A DNA stretch of 64,000 nt, taken from Magnetospirillum molischianum DSM 120 (lineage in GTDB: Bacteria > Pseudomonadota > Alphaproteobacteria > Rhodospirillales > Magnetospirillaceae). Under the pieces are notes generated by a model. The model was not told where the DNA came from. It made no database searches and saw only the letters and a program-made list of their open reading frames with translations. The position numbers were made by a program, and so were the translations under genes. The stretch is from positions 145,362 to 209,361 of the forward strand of contig NZ_CAHP01000001.1 of the NCBI RefSeq assembly GCF_000294655.1, written 5' to 3'. Shown piece by piece: positions 1 through 8,640 of the stretch (position 1 is its first letter; every line of letters starts with the position of its first letter).

Positions 1-1
1 C

Positions 2-503
2 AATCCGCGTCTGTTTGCCCGCCGAATTGTCGGGCGACGCCATCGCCGCTTTGGCCTCTGCCGCCAAGTCCGAGATCGAGATCCAGGCGTTTGGGCGTCT
101 GCCGCTGGCGATTTCCGCCCGTTGCTATGCCGCCCGCGCCCGTCAGTTGACGAAGGATGCCTGCCAGTACGTCTGTGCCGACGATCCCGACGGCATGGAG
201 GTCGAGACCCTGGACGAAATCCCGTTCCTGGCGGTCAACGGGACTCAAACGATGTCGTCCCATTATATGGATCTGCTGCCCGATCTGGTCTCGTTGCGAG
301 CTCGGGGCGTGTCGCGCTTCCGCTTGTGGCCGCAGAACGTCGATATGGTTGCGGTCTCTGGCTTGTTCCGCGCCGTGCTGGATGGGCGGATGGCGGTTGC
401 CGAGGCCGAGGACCAACTGGCCGGTCTCTGTCCCGGCGTCCAGTTCGCGAACGGCTACGTTCACGGCCGTGCCGGTCACCTGTTTGTCGAGGACGACGAA
501 TAG
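2..503 (+). CDS. ubiV: UbiV-like U32 family protein (5' truncated by the window edge)
   Basis: This is the C-terminal part of a U32 peptidase-like protein of the UbiV type; the open frame runs back to base 2, so the start lies outside the window. UbiV works with UbiU and UbiT in oxygen-independent hydroxylation during ubiquinone synthesis and carries a 4Fe-4S cluster. The visible part has Cys-x12-Cys-x3-Cys in the stretch reading CYAARARQLTKDACQYVC, which matches the spacing of three of the four cluster ligands known in E. coli UbiV. The reading of the internal TTG at base 15 as a start is unlikely because homologous sequence continues upstream. A hairpin terminator follows. The gene implies quinone synthesis at low oxygen. 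Confidence 0.85.
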   Translation, partial: IRVCLPAELSGDAIAALASAAKSEIEIQAFGRLPLAISARCYAARARQLTKDACQYVCADDPDGMEVETLDEIPFLAVNGTQTMSSHYMDLLPDLVSLRARGVSRFRLWPQNVDMVAVSGLFRAVLDGRMAVAEAEDQLAGLCPGVQFANGYVHGRAGHLFVEDDE

Positions 504-532
504 GCTTCGTTACGGCCGATCATCGGACGAAA

Positions 533-567
533 AGAAGGGGGGAGGCGGTTTCGTCTCCCCCTTTTTC
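533..567 (+). terminator. Intrinsic terminator after ubiV
   Basis: A G-rich arm at about 537-544 pairs with the C-rich arm at about 554-561, with a loop of about nine bases, and is followed by a T run. It lies 30 bases after the ubiV stop and points the same way. Confidence 0.7.
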
Positions 568-604
568 GTGGACGCGTTCTTCGTGATGCCGGTGTGGTCC
601 GGCC

Positions 605-640
605 AAACAAAAACCGGGGAGGCGATTGCCTCCCCGGTTT
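605..640 (-). terminator. Intrinsic terminator of dctA
   Basis: A perfect 13-base-pair stem (611-623 with 628-640, loop GATT) is followed on the minus strand by a T-rich tail (TTTTTGTTT). It lies 22 bases beyond the dctA stop codon. Confidence 0.8.
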
Positions 641-661
641 GCGTTGGGGCGAAGTCCGATA

Positions 662-1909
662 TTAGCCGAGTGTGGCCTTCATCTGCTTCATGTCCAGTTC
701 CTTTTCCCACTTCGACACCACCACGGTGGCGACGCCGTTGCCAATGAAGTTGGTCAGGGCGCGGGCCTCGGACATGAAGCGGTCGATGCCGAGGATCAGG
801 GCAAGACCGGCTACCGGCACCGAGGGAACCACCGCCAGGGTGGCGGCCAGGGTGATGAAGCCCGCTCCGGTGACGCCGGAAGCGCCCTTGGAGGTCAGGA
901 TGGCAACGCCCAGCAGGGTCAGCTCTTGTCCCAGCGTCAGCTCGATGTCGAGCGCCTGGGCGACGAATAGGGCGGCCATGGTCAGGTAGATATTGGTGCC
1001 GTCCAGATTGAACGAATAGCCCGAGGGAACGACCAGACCGACCACCGGCTTCGAGCAGCCCATCTTTTCCAGCTTGGCCATCAGTGGCACCAGCGCGGAT
1101 TCCGAGGACGAGGTGCCGAGAACGGTCAGCAGCTCTTCCTTGATGTAGGCGATGAACTTGAAGATGCTGAACCCAGTCACCCGTGCGATCAATCCGAGCA
1201 CGATCACTACGAACAGGAAGCAGGTCAGGTAGAAGCTGCCCATCAGCGCGGCCAGCGGCTTCAGGGCGGCGACGCCGTACTTGCCGATGGTGAAGGCCAT
1301 CGCGCCGCCAGCGCCGATCGGAGCCAGCTTCATGATGCTGTTCATCATCGCGAAGAAGATGTGCGAGCATTCTTCGATGAAGCGATGAACGCCCTGGCCC
1401 GCCGAACCCATCTTGCTCATCGCATAGCCGAACAGAATCGCCACCAGCAGGACCTGAAGCAGATCGCCCCCGGCGGTGAAGGCGTCGAACATCGTCTTCG
1501 GGATGATGTGGAGAATGAAATCGACCGTGGTCTGCTCTTCGGCCAGCTTGGCGTATTTCGCCACTGCCTTGGCGTCGAGCTGGCTGGGGTCGGCGTGGAA
1601 GCCGTCGCCCGGACGAATGAGGTTCATCACCACCAGGCCGATGATCAGCGCCAGGGTAGAGACCACCTCGAAGTACAGAAGCGCCTTGCCGCCGACTCGG
1701 CCGACCTTCTTCATGTCGCCGGCACCAGCGATACCGAGAACCACCGTACAGAAGATCACCGGGCTGATCAGCATCTTGATAAGCGCGATGAAGCCGTCAC
1801 CCAGCGGCTTCAAACTGACGCCTATCGACGGTTCAAAATAGCCAAGAGTACCGCCACATATAATAGCAACGAGAACCCAGAAATAAAGATAACTCATCAT
1901 TCGTTTCAT
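662..1909 (-). CDS. dctA: C4-dicarboxylate:cation symporter DctA
   Basis: A 415-residue inner-membrane transporter of the dicarboxylate/amino acid:cation symporter family, importing succinate, fumarate or malate with cations. It aligns by eye over its whole length with E. coli DctA: the first membrane segment, the [10 protein letters not shown] stretch, the serine-rich reentrant loop (GTSSSESAL), GYSFNLDGT and the C-terminal [12 protein letters not shown] are all present. The start at 1909 has an AGGAAGG ribosome-binding site 8 bases upstream; a longer frame to 2032 exists but lacks both a good site and homology. The gene is monocistronic between two terminators. Its first 20 codons and leader resemble the exported chorismate mutase gene next to it (see findings). 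No clear sigma-54 site was seen upstream. Confidence 0.95.
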   Translation of the reverse strand: MKRMMSYLYFWVLVAIICGGTLGYFEPSIGVSLKPLGDGFIALIKMLISPVIFCTVVLGIAGAGDMKKVGRVGGKALLYFEVVSTLALIIGLVVMNLIRPGDGFHADPSQLDAKAVAKYAKLAEEQTTVDFILHIIPKTMFDAFTAGGDLLQVLLVAILFGYAMSKMGSAGQGVHRFIEECSHIFFAMMNSIMKLAPIGAGGAMAFTIGKYGVAALKPLAALMGSFYLTCFLFVVIVLGLIARVTGFSIFKFIAYIKEELLTVLGTSSSESALVPLMAKLEKMGCSKPVVGLVVPSGYSFNLDGTNIYLTMAALFVAQALDIELTLGQELTLLGVAILTSKGASGVTGAGFITLAATLAVVPSVPVAGLALILGIDRFMSEARALTNFIGNGVATVVVSKWEKELDMKQMKATLG

Positions 1910-2170
1910 TCGAATGCCCTTCCTGCCCGATGGCATTTTGAACCCAACCGACGATGCAATACGGAATTGTCGTGTTCGCTGTCGATTGCGGTTTTCCGAC
2001 ATGATTCGGACATAATTCCCCTTATTTAACAAAGTAGTATTTTTGATGACTTTATTGATGATGAATTTTCTTTTTAAATCAAATGTTTAAAGGCTTAACA
2101 ATAATTAATATAATTTTATTCCCAACCAAGAGGGTAGTTTTCGGGTAGGGAAAAAACTTATCCAAGATTG
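1910..2170. other. AT-rich non-coding stretch upstream of dctA
   Basis: This gene-free segment is far richer in A and T than its surroundings, especially 2031-2130. It must hold the dctA promoter on the minus strand, but I could not fix -35/-10 or -24/-12 boxes with confidence. It contains two GGGTAG copies (about 2132 and 2144). No open frame here looks like a gene. Confidence 0.5.
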
Positions 2171-2207
2171 CGAAAAAAGAGAGGCCGGGCACTTCGGCCC
2201 GGCCTCT
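2170..2207 (-). terminator. Intrinsic terminator after the exported chorismate mutase
   Basis: A perfect 11-base-pair GC-rich stem (2180-2190 with 2197-2207, six-base loop) is followed on the minus strand by CTTTTTT. It closes the gshA-chorismate mutase transcription unit about 65 bases past the last stop. Confidence 0.85.
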
Positions 2208-2270
2208 TACTGTAATAATCTGTCGTGGTGTTGGGGTGACGAACGCGCGGCTCCGGTCGAGCGGGGAGTG

Positions 2271-2693
2271 TCAGGGCGCGGTGTTGGTGCGGGCCCAGAT
2301 TCCATCTTCGAAGGCGATATAAGACTCGATCATCGCCCGGTAAATCCGTTCGATCAGGGCCGGGTCGGCACCGCGTTCTTCTGCCAGGGCGCGGACCTTG
2401 GTGATGATGCGTTCGATGCGGGGCACATCGACGACCTCGCTTCGGGTCTGTTTGAACTTCGTCGCTTGGGCGACATAGGCCGCCCGTTCAGCCAGCAACG
2501 GCACGATCATCCGGTCGATCCGGTCGATATTGGTGCGTACTTCGTCGAGCGAGTCGCACGAAACGGCTGCGGGTGGGCTGTTGCTCTGCGGCTGTCCCTC
2601 GGCGCTTGATGCCGCTTCGGAAGAGATCAGGATGCCGCCGCCGATAATGGCGACAAGACCCCAGGAAAAAGCACGTCTCATCATCCGCTTCAT
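2271..2693 (-). CDS. Exported AroQ-class chorismate mutase with a DctA-like signal sequence
   Basis: A 140-residue protein with an N-terminal signal segment (residues 1-30) followed by an AroQ-type all-helical chorismate mutase domain (about 45-135), which converts chorismate to prephenate. Conserved basic residues are visible in VRTNID, LAERAAYV, the TKFK loop and PRIERI. The short domain with an FK loop is also compatible with a PchB-like isochorismate-pyruvate lyase, so substrate is not settled. The start at 2693 is chosen because the leader and first codons align with those of dctA. The positively charged KRMMRR start, hydrophobic core and small-residue end (EAASSAEG) suggest Sec export. 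It lies 83 bases after a cytoplasmic paralogue. An exported enzyme of this short class beside a cytosolic twin is unusual. Confidence 0.85.
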   Translation of the reverse strand: MKRMMRRAFSWGLVAIIGGGILISSEAASSAEGQPQSNSPPAAVSCDSLDEVRTNIDRIDRMIVPLLAERAAYVAQATKFKQTRSEVVDVPRIERIITKVRALAEERGADPALIERIYRAMIESYIAFEDGIWARTNTAP

Positions 2694-2776
2694 TCGAAAG
2701 TCTTTCCCGCCTAGTCTGACGCTGTGAATGTGCCTGCGCACCGTCTTTTGATCCGTTCCCGCTTGAACAGGACCAG

Positions 2777-3076
2777 CTAGGGAGCGGAATGGGTGTGGGC
2801 CCAGATTCCATCCTCGAACGCGATATAAGATTCGATCAACGCCCGATAGATCCGTTCGATCAGCGCCGGATCGGTGTTTGCCTCCACGGCCAGGGCGCGG
2901 ACTTTGACGATGATGTCTTCAATGCGGGGGACATCGACCACGGCACCGCGAGTCGGCTTGAACCCGGCGGCCTGGGAGACATAACCCGCCCGTTCGGCCA
3001 ACAGCGGCACGATGATGCGGTCAAGGCGGTCGATGTTGGCGCGCACCTCGTCGAGCGAGCCGCAGGAAACGGTCAT
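2777..3076 (-). CDS. Cytoplasmic AroQ-class chorismate mutase (PchB-like length)
   Basis: A 99-residue, three-helix chorismate mutase domain without a signal peptide. It is about 70 percent identical by eye to the mature part of the exported enzyme downstream and keeps the same basic active-site residues (VRANID, LLAERAGYV, FK loop, PRIEDI, IESYIAFE). The start at 3076 has AAGGA seven bases upstream; an upstream in-frame start at 3136 would run into gshA. It begins 14 bases after gshA stops, so the two are probably one transcript. It likely feeds prephenate to phenylalanine and tyrosine synthesis, although lyase activity on isochorismate cannot be excluded from sequence alone. Confidence 0.85.
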   Translation of the reverse strand: MTVSCGSLDEVRANIDRLDRIIVPLLAERAGYVSQAAGFKPTRGAVVDVPRIEDIIVKVRALAVEANTDPALIERIYRALIESYIAFEDGIWAHTHSAP

Positions 3077-3090
3077 GAAGCTGTCCTTAT

Positions 3091-4458
3091 TTAGTAGGCA
3101 TATTCGGAAAAGAGAGGATCGACGCAGCCACCCCACCGATCGGTGAAGGCCTCAAGCATCTCCTCGGCGGCAGTACAGCCAGTTCGAGCGATGGTTTCAA
3201 GCGGCGCAAGATAAATACTTTCGTCCCGACCGGATTCTGTGCGGCGGTCGCGGCGGTGCAGCCCATCGGCGGCCAGTACCAGCATGTCGATGGCGATGTC
3301 GCGGGCCGTCCGTCCAGCAATCGGGGTGTCCAGGCCCTGGCGGGCGATGTCCACGCGCAGGGCCTCGCGATCCTGGGCGGTCCAGGTCTTGACCAATTCC
3401 CAAGCCCCGTCTAACGCGATGGAATCATACAGCAACCCGGTCCACAGCGCGGGCAGCGCCACCAGACGCCGCCACGGTCCGCCATCGGCACCGCGCATCT
3501 CCAGGAACTTCTTCAGCCGCACATCGGGGAAGGCGGTGGTGAGATGGTCGGCCCAATCGCCCTGGGTCGGCAACTCGCCCGGCAGCGCCGGGAGTCGGCC
3601 TTCCATGAAATCGCGGAAGCTTTGCCCGGCGGCATCGATGTAGCGGCCGTTGCGGTAGACAAAGTACATCGGTACGTCGAGCATCCAATCGACGTAGCGT
3701 TCGAATCCCATCCCTTCGTCGAAGGCGAACGGCAACCCGCCGGTGCGGGCCGGATCGGTGTCGGTCCAGACGTCGGCGCGGGCTGACAGCAATCCGCAGG
3801 GGCGGCCCTCGATAAAGGGCGAACTGGCGAACAGGGCGGTAGCAATCGGCTGTAGCGCCAATGACACGCGCAGCTTGCGCACCATGTCGGATTCGGAGGC
3901 GAAGTCGAGATTGACCTGCACGGTACAGGTCCGCAACATCATGTCGATCCCCTTGGACCCGACCCGAGGCATGTGGCGGCCCATGATGTCATAGCGGCCC
4001 TTTGGCATCCATGGGATGTCCTCGCGCCGCCATTTGGGCTGGAACCCGACGCCAAGGAAGCCGATCCCCAGCGGCTCGGCCACGGACTTGACCTGTTCCA
4101 GGTGGGCGGTGACCTCATCGGCGGTCTGGTGCAGGGTCTCCATCAGCCCGCCGGACAGTTCAAGTTGTCCGCCCGGCTCCAGCGTTACCGATGCGCCCTG
4201 CGAGTCGGTCAGGGCGATGACGTTGCCGTCCTCGGCGATCGGTTGCCAGCCCAGGGCGGTCAGACCGTTCAGCATTGTCTTGATGCCGCGCGGCCCCTCA
4301 TAGGGAAGCGGCTTCAGATCTTCGAGGGTAAAGCCGAATTTTTCGTGTTCGGTTCCGATACGCCAAGCCTCTTTCGGCTTGCATCCGGCCTCCAAAGCCT
4401 CAACCAATTGGCGCGTTCCGGTGACCGGCTCCGCGCTGGGCACGGCTGGTGCGGACAT
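3091..4458 (-). CDS. gshA: Glutamate-cysteine ligase, plant/alphaproteobacterial type
   Basis: A 455-residue cytosolic ligase that joins glutamate and cysteine using ATP, the first step of glutathione synthesis. The family is recognised from TEHEKFGF near residue 37, the GGQLELSGG stretch around 135, and the segment with MLRTCTVQVNLDF around 210, which are typical of the plant-type GshA found in alphaproteobacteria rather than the E. coli enzyme. The length fits the family. The start at 4458 has a GCAGGAG site upstream. It is the first gene of a minus-strand unit with the two chorismate mutases and is divergent from the panD-like gene. Confidence 0.93.
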   Translation of the reverse strand: MSAPAVPSAEPVTGTRQLVEALEAGCKPKEAWRIGTEHEKFGFTLEDLKPLPYEGPRGIKTMLNGLTALGWQPIAEDGNVIALTDSQGASVTLEPGGQLELSGGLMETLHQTADEVTAHLEQVKSVAEPLGIGFLGVGFQPKWRREDIPWMPKGRYDIMGRHMPRVGSKGIDMMLRTCTVQVNLDFASESDMVRKLRVSLALQPIATALFASSPFIEGRPCGLLSARADVWTDTDPARTGGLPFAFDEGMGFERYVDWMLDVPMYFVYRNGRYIDAAGQSFRDFMEGRLPALPGELPTQGDWADHLTTAFPDVRLKKFLEMRGADGGPWRRLVALPALWTGLLYDSIALDGAWELVKTWTAQDREALRVDIARQGLDTPIAGRTARDIAIDMLVLAADGLHRRDRRTESGRDESIYLAPLETIARTGCTAAEEMLEAFTDRWGGCVDPLFSEYAY

Positions 4459-4623
4459 AAGGCGGGCTCCTGCCAGGAAAAGATAGGGTTAGCAAACGAC
4501 AGCCATGGCAGGGGCGTCAAGCGGCGAATCGATCCGCCCCCCGACCGCAATTAAGATGTTGCGGAACCGAGGGATGTGCGTTTACGTCTGCTGCTTGTCA
4601 TTCCCCGTTATTTCCGGTGCCCC

Positions 4624-5166
4624 ATGATGAAGGTCATCCGCGCGAAGCTGCACGGCATTCGCGTTACTAATGCCGATTTGAACTACCACGGTTCGATCAC
4701 CCTGGACCCCGAACAGTGTGAGCAGGCCGGCCTTTATCCGATGGAATTCGTCGAAATCTGGAACAAGAATTCGGCCGCCCGCATCTCCACCTATGTCATT
4801 TTCGGCGAACCGGGGTCGCGCTGCTGCGTGCTGAACGGCGCGGCCGCCCGCACCTGTCAGAAGGGCGACGAACTGATCATCGCCGGAGCCGAGCTGATCG
4901 ACAGCCCCGAACGGCTGTACGAAATCAAGCCGCGTATCCTCACCTTCCTGCCCGATAACCAGATCGATCAGGTGTTGGCCTACGACGTGTTCCAGAGCGA
5001 GCGGCGTCCCTATGATTTTCGGATCGTCGATGTCGGGCGGCAGACCGTCGAAAGCTGCCACACATGGCCCAACGTCGATATCGCCGGGGTGCGCACGGCA
5101 CTGAAGGCCAAGGGCTGGCCCGAGAGCGAGATCGATGCCTTCCTTTCCCAGCACTTCACGTTGTAA
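4624..5166 (+). CDS. panD: PanD-like aspartate 1-decarboxylase with C-terminal extension
   Basis: The first 100 residues match aspartate 1-decarboxylase, the pyruvoyl enzyme that makes beta-alanine for pantothenate. The self-cleavage site is present as YHGS (Gly-Ser bond), with the substrate-binding Lys in AKLHGI, Arg and Tyr in ARISTYVI, and Asn in LNGAAA. The usual enzyme is about 126 residues; this one is 180 and carries roughly 65 extra residues (about 115-180) of unknown role. The start at 4624 is chosen from homology; no strong ribosome-binding site is seen, and a GTG at 4576 is an alternative. The stop is 10 bases before queC, suggesting co-transcription. Confidence 0.8.
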   Translation: MMKVIRAKLHGIRVTNADLNYHGSITLDPEQCEQAGLYPMEFVEIWNKNSAARISTYVIFGEPGSRCCVLNGAAARTCQKGDELIIAGAELIDSPERLYEIKPRILTFLPDNQIDQVLAYDVFQSERRPYDFRIVDVGRQTVESCHTWPNVDIAGVRTALKAKGWPESEIDAFLSQHFTL

Positions 5167-5176
5167 GGAGGCCGCG

Positions 5177-5866
5177 ATGAGCGACCGTCCCGCCATTGTC
5201 TTGCTCTCTGGTGGCCTCGATTCCTCCACGGTGCTGGCGATCGCCCGCGCCCAGGGGTTCCGTCCGGCCGCGCTGACCTTCCGCTACGGTCAGCGCCACG
5301 CCGTCGAGATCGACGCGGCCCGCCGTGTCGCCGCATCCCAGGGTGTCGCCGACCATCGTATCGCCGACATCGATCTGCGGGTGTTCGGCGGATCGGCCCT
5401 GACCGCCGATATCGACGTTCCCAAGGGACGCGACGAGGACGAGATGTCCGACGGCCAGATCCCGGTCACCTATGTTCCGGCGCGGAACACCATCATGTTG
5501 TCGTTCGCCCTGGCTTTCGCCGAAGTGATCGATGCCGCCGATATCTTTCTGGGTGTCAACGCCGTCGATTACTCCGGCTATCCCGATTGCCGCCCGGATT
5601 ACATCCAGGCATTCGAGACGATGGCCAATCTCGCGACGCGGGCGGCGGTCGAGGGGCGGCGGTTGACCCTGCACACGCCGCTGATCGATCTGAGCAAGGC
5701 CGACATCATTCGCCAGGGTCTTGCCCTGGGGGTCGATTATTCGATCACCTCGACCTGCTACGACCCCGATCCTCAAGGCCGTGCTTGCGGTCAGTGCGAT
5801 TCCTGCCGCCTTCGGCTGAAGGGCTTTGCCGACGCCGGTTTGTCCGATCCCGCACCCTATATGTAA
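5177..5866 (+). CDS. queC: 7-cyano-7-deazaguanine (preQ0) synthase
   Basis: A 229-residue cytosolic enzyme that converts 7-carboxy-7-deazaguanine to preQ0 with ATP and ammonia, on the way to queuosine in tRNA. It has the N-terminal PP-loop SGGLDSST (residues 10-17), the YVPARNT stretch, and a C-terminal zinc-binding set of cysteines (TCYDP and [10 protein letters not shown], about 195-212). The start at 5177 has a perfect AAGGAGG six bases upstream that overlaps the stop of the panD-like gene. A hairpin terminator follows directly. Confidence 0.96.
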   Translation: MSDRPAIVLLSGGLDSSTVLAIARAQGFRPAALTFRYGQRHAVEIDAARRVAASQGVADHRIADIDLRVFGGSALTADIDVPKGRDEDEMSDGQIPVTYVPARNTIMLSFALAFAEVIDAADIFLGVNAVDYSGYPDCRPDYIQAFETMANLATRAAVEGRRLTLHTPLIDLSKADIIRQGLALGVDYSITSTCYDPDPQGRACGQCDSCRLRLKGFADAGLSDPAPYM

Positions 5867-5902
5867 AACAGGGGATACCGGCTTCCGCCCGTATCCCCTG
5901 TT
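5867..5902. terminator. Terminator hairpin after queC
   Basis: The arm starting AACAGGGGATAC (5867) pairs with GTATCCCCTGTT ending at 5902, with a short loop. There is no strong T run on the plus strand; A-richness at 5864-5868 gives a T run on the minus strand, so it may also serve htpG. Confidence 0.6.
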
Positions 5903-5995
5903 CATTCGTCGTTCAATCCGAGTCCGGGGTGGAAGAGGTCTTCCGCCCCGGTTTCGGTTTTATGCTCCTCGCCGAAGCAATGTGCGACGGATCAT

Positions 5996-7870
5996 CTAGG
6001 CTCCCAGACCCTTTTCCATCACCCCGACCAGACGGCGGGCAAAGGCGGCCGGGTCCGCCGGGGGCTCGCCCTCGACGATGCGCGCCTGATCGAACAGCAG
6101 GGCGGCAATGTCCTCGATCAGAGGTCCGGTGCCGCCGGTCTTGACCCGATGGGCCAGCCCCTTGATCAAGGCATGGCGAGGGTTGAGTTCGAGGATGCGG
6201 GGCCGTTCGGCTTCGACCTGCCGATGGGCGCGCAGCAGCTTTTCCAGATGCATGCTCATCTCGCCCTCGGCGGCGACGAGGCAGACGGCGGATTCGGTCA
6301 GGCGTTCCGAGGCACGGACGTCCTTCACCTTGTCGCCCAGTGCCAGCTTGACCGCTTCGATCAGGGTCGCGATCTCGTCGGTGGGGGCTTCATCGGCCTT
6401 GGGTTCATCGGAATTTTCGTCAGTCTTGACCTTCGACAGGTCGCCCCCGGCGGCCGCGACCGAACGGAATTGCTTGTCCTTATAATCGCCGACTGAAGAG
6501 ACCCAGAACTCATCGATCGGATCGGTCAGCAACAGAACCTCGACGCCCTTGGCGGCAAAGCCTTCCAACTGCGGGCTTTTCTTGAGGGCGGCGAGGTCGT
6601 CGCCGGCGATGGTGTAGATCGCTTCCTGTCCCTCTTTCATCCGGCCCAGATACTCGGCCAGCGACACCCAGCCGTCCGAGGCGGTGGTGCGGAAGCGGCA
6701 CAGGTCGAGGATATCCTCACGGCGCTCGAAATCCTCGTACAGACCTTCCTTCAGCACCGCGCCGAAGGTGTCCCAGAAGGTGAGGTAATCGCCGTCCTCG
6801 GCCTCGGCCTTGCGCTTCAGTTCGCCCAGGATGCGCTTGACCAGTCCGGTGCGGATCTTGGCCAGAATCGGGTTGTGCTGGAGCATCTCGCGGCTGACAT
6901 TCAGCGGCAGATCCTGGCTATCGACGATGCCCCGTACAAAACGCAGATAAGGCGGCAGCAACTCTTCGCAATCGTCGGTGATGAACACCCGGCGGACATA
7001 CAGCTTCACATGCTGCTTGCGATCGGGGTTGAAGATGTCGAACGGCTTGGTCGAGGGCAGGAACAGAAGGCCGGTATATTCGATCGCGCCTTCGGCTTTG
7101 TAATGCAGGGTTGCCCACGGCTCGTCGAAAGCGTGAGCGACGTGATGATAGAATTCCTTGTACTGCTCCGGGGTGATCTCGGATTTCGGCCGGGTCCAGA
7201 GGGCGCTGGCGGAATTGATCGCTTCTTCGTCCTTGTCGCCGTCCTTCAGCAGAACCGGGATGGCGATATGGTCGGAATAGCGCTTCACCACTGTCTTCAG
7301 TCGGAAGGCTTCGAGGAATTCGCGGCTGTCCTCGCGCAGATGCAGGGTGATGGCGGCACCCCGTTCGGCGTCCGGTGCGGGGGCGACGGTGAATTCACCC
7401 TTGCCGTCAGAGCTCCAGCACCAGCCCGCGTCTTCGCCCGCCTTGCGTGAGGCGACGGTAACCCGGTCGGCGACCATGAAGGCGGAATAGAAGCCGACGC
7501 CGAACTGACCAATCAGGCTGACGTCGTTGCGGGAATCGCCGGTCAGTCGGCTCAGGAATTCGGACGTGCCGGACTTCGCGATGGTGCCAAGATTGGCGAC
7601 CAGTTCGTCGTGATCCATCCCCAGGCCGTTATCGGCAATGGTCAGGGTGCCCGCCTCGGCATCGGGGATCAGTCGGATGCGGAATCCGGTGCCGTCATCG
7701 GCCAGCAACTCAGGACGGGTCAGCGCGGCATAACGCAGCCGGTCGCAGGAATCCGAGGCGTTGGAGATCAGTTCGCGCAGAAAGATCTCTTTATTCGAAT
7801 AAAGCGAGTGAACGACGATGTCGAGCAGCTTGCCGACTTCCGCCTGGAATTGCCGCTTTTCTTCGGCCAT
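5996..7870 (-). CDS. htpG: Molecular chaperone HtpG (Hsp90 family)
   Basis: A 624-residue cytosolic ATP-dependent chaperone. The N-terminal GHKL ATPase domain is clear (NKEIFLRELISNASDS at about 26-41, DNGLGM, and the GQFGVGFYS lid region), followed by the middle domain (with NVSREMLQ) and the C-terminal dimerisation domain. The length is normal for the family. The start at 7870 is chosen because MAEEKRQF begins the conserved domain and a GGAGA site lies upstream; the frame continues to 7963 without homology. It is divergent from hpf, and a possible heat-shock promoter lies in between. Confidence 0.97.
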   Translation of the reverse strand: MAEEKRQFQAEVGKLLDIVVHSLYSNKEIFLRELISNASDSCDRLRYAALTRPELLADDGTGFRIRLIPDAEAGTLTIADNGLGMDHDELVANLGTIAKSGTSEFLSRLTGDSRNDVSLIGQFGVGFYSAFMVADRVTVASRKAGEDAGWCWSSDGKGEFTVAPAPDAERGAAITLHLREDSREFLEAFRLKTVVKRYSDHIAIPVLLKDGDKDEEAINSASALWTRPKSEITPEQYKEFYHHVAHAFDEPWATLHYKAEGAIEYTGLLFLPSTKPFDIFNPDRKQHVKLYVRRVFITDDCEELLPPYLRFVRGIVDSQDLPLNVSREMLQHNPILAKIRTGLVKRILGELKRKAEAEDGDYLTFWDTFGAVLKEGLYEDFERREDILDLCRFRTTASDGWVSLAEYLGRMKEGQEAIYTIAGDDLAALKKSPQLEGFAAKGVEVLLLTDPIDEFWVSSVGDYKDKQFRSVAAAGGDLSKVKTDENSDEPKADEAPTDEIATLIEAVKLALGDKVKDVRASERLTESAVCLVAAEGEMSMHLEKLLRAHRQVEAERPRILELNPRHALIKGLAHRVKTGGTGPLIEDIAALLFDQARIVEGEPPADPAAFARRLVGVMEKGLGA

Positions 7871-7913
7871 GGGGGAACGTCTCCGTAAAAGTGATAAAAC
7901 TCGAGGCGACCTG

Positions 7914-7942
7914 ATATGCGGCGAGCGGGCGAAGGTTGCAAG
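7914..7942 (-). promoter_or_regulatory. Possible RpoH-type promoter of htpG
   Basis: On the minus strand CTTGCA (7942-7937) is separated by 17 bases from GCATAT (7919-7914). This resembles the alphaproteobacterial heat-shock promoter pattern (CTTG, 17 bases, then a TATNT-like box). It would start transcription near 7906, 36 bases before the htpG start codon. It was found by eye only. Confidence 0.4.
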
Positions 7943-8080
7943 TGTGTCGATTCTCCGAAACAATGGTTCATCCCAAAAGGACGTCTCGGCGTTCCTTGCG
8001 GGGGCTCCCGCTCCCGCTCACGGGTGCCGCGAGCCAAGTGCGGTAGGACGGGTACGTTACCGATTACAATGGAGACGTTA

Positions 8081-8461
8081 ATGCAGATTCCCCTCCAGAT
8101 CACTTTCCACGGTATTGATCATTCCGACGCCGTTGAGACCCGTATCCGCGAGAAGATAACCAAGCTCCAGGTCATTTCCGATCGGATCACCTCGTGTCGG
8201 GTGGTGATCGAGGTCCATCATCGCAATACGTCGAACCTCCACCGCAAGGGCGAACCTTTCCATATTCGTGTCAGCCTTGCCGTGCCGGGCGCCGATCTGG
8301 TGGTGAAGCGCGATCCCAAGGACATCCACGAGAACGAGGACATCTTCGTCGCTCTGCGTGAAGCGTTCGACTCTATTGAACGCCAGTTGAAGGATTACGC
8401 GGCTCGCCAGCGTGGCGACGTCAAGACGCGCGCCAACTCAGGTGCCGCCGCCGAAGTCTGA
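8081..8461 (+). CDS. hpf: Ribosome hibernation-promoting factor
   Basis: A 126-residue protein of the HPF/RaiA (sigma-54 modulation) family, which binds the small ribosomal subunit and silences translation in stationary phase. The beta-alpha-beta fold signature is visible: ITFHGID near the start, the basic VEIHHR-like strand (EVHHRN), and the acidic patch plus ALREAFDSIERQL helix at about 88-103. It is the short to intermediate form without the long C-terminal dimerisation domain. The start at 8081 has GGAGA six bases upstream; an ATG at 8069 is a weaker option. Family members often lie near rpoN, but that is not the case here. Confidence 0.9.
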   Translation: MQIPLQITFHGIDHSDAVETRIREKITKLQVISDRITSCRVVIEVHHRNTSNLHRKGEPFHIRVSLAVPGADLVVKRDPKDIHENEDIFVALREAFDSIERQLKDYAARQRGDVKTRANSGAAAEV

Positions 8462-8476
8462 TCGATCAGACCGATG

Positions 8477-8515
8477 TTCCGCCCCCTTTCCGTCCCGGCG
8501 GGGAGGGGGGCGGAA
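8477..8515 (+). terminator. Terminator-like hairpin after hpf
   Basis: TTCCGCCCCC (8477-8486) pairs with the G-rich arm ending at 8515. It lies 15 bases after the hpf stop. The tail is not T-rich, so efficiency is uncertain. Confidence 0.5.
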
Positions 8516-8530
8516 ATGGGGCATCCTATC

Positions 8531-8547
8531 CATCAAGATAATTGATG
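8531..8547. promoter_or_regulatory. Perfect 17-base dyad, possible LysR operator
   Basis: CATCAA-GATAA-TTGATG is a perfect inverted repeat with a five-base spacer. It contains a T-N11-A core (TCAAGATAATTGA), the classical LysR-family box. It lies 94 bases upstream of the LysR gene start, where an autoregulatory site is expected. Confidence 0.5.
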
Positions 8548-8640
8548 TGATCCGGTCGAGCGGTTGATGCTGCTCTCCGCTTCAGGTAGAACTCAGGCGA
8601 TTTTGCAGCGCGGCACCCGTCAGCGCGCACCGGAACCGCC

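Noticed and set aside
510..1370. Long minus-strand frame of 286 codons overlapping dctA
   Set aside because: It is out of frame with dctA, crosses the dctA terminator and both hairpins, and has low-complexity Arg/Gly-rich content typical of a shadow in GC-rich DNA.
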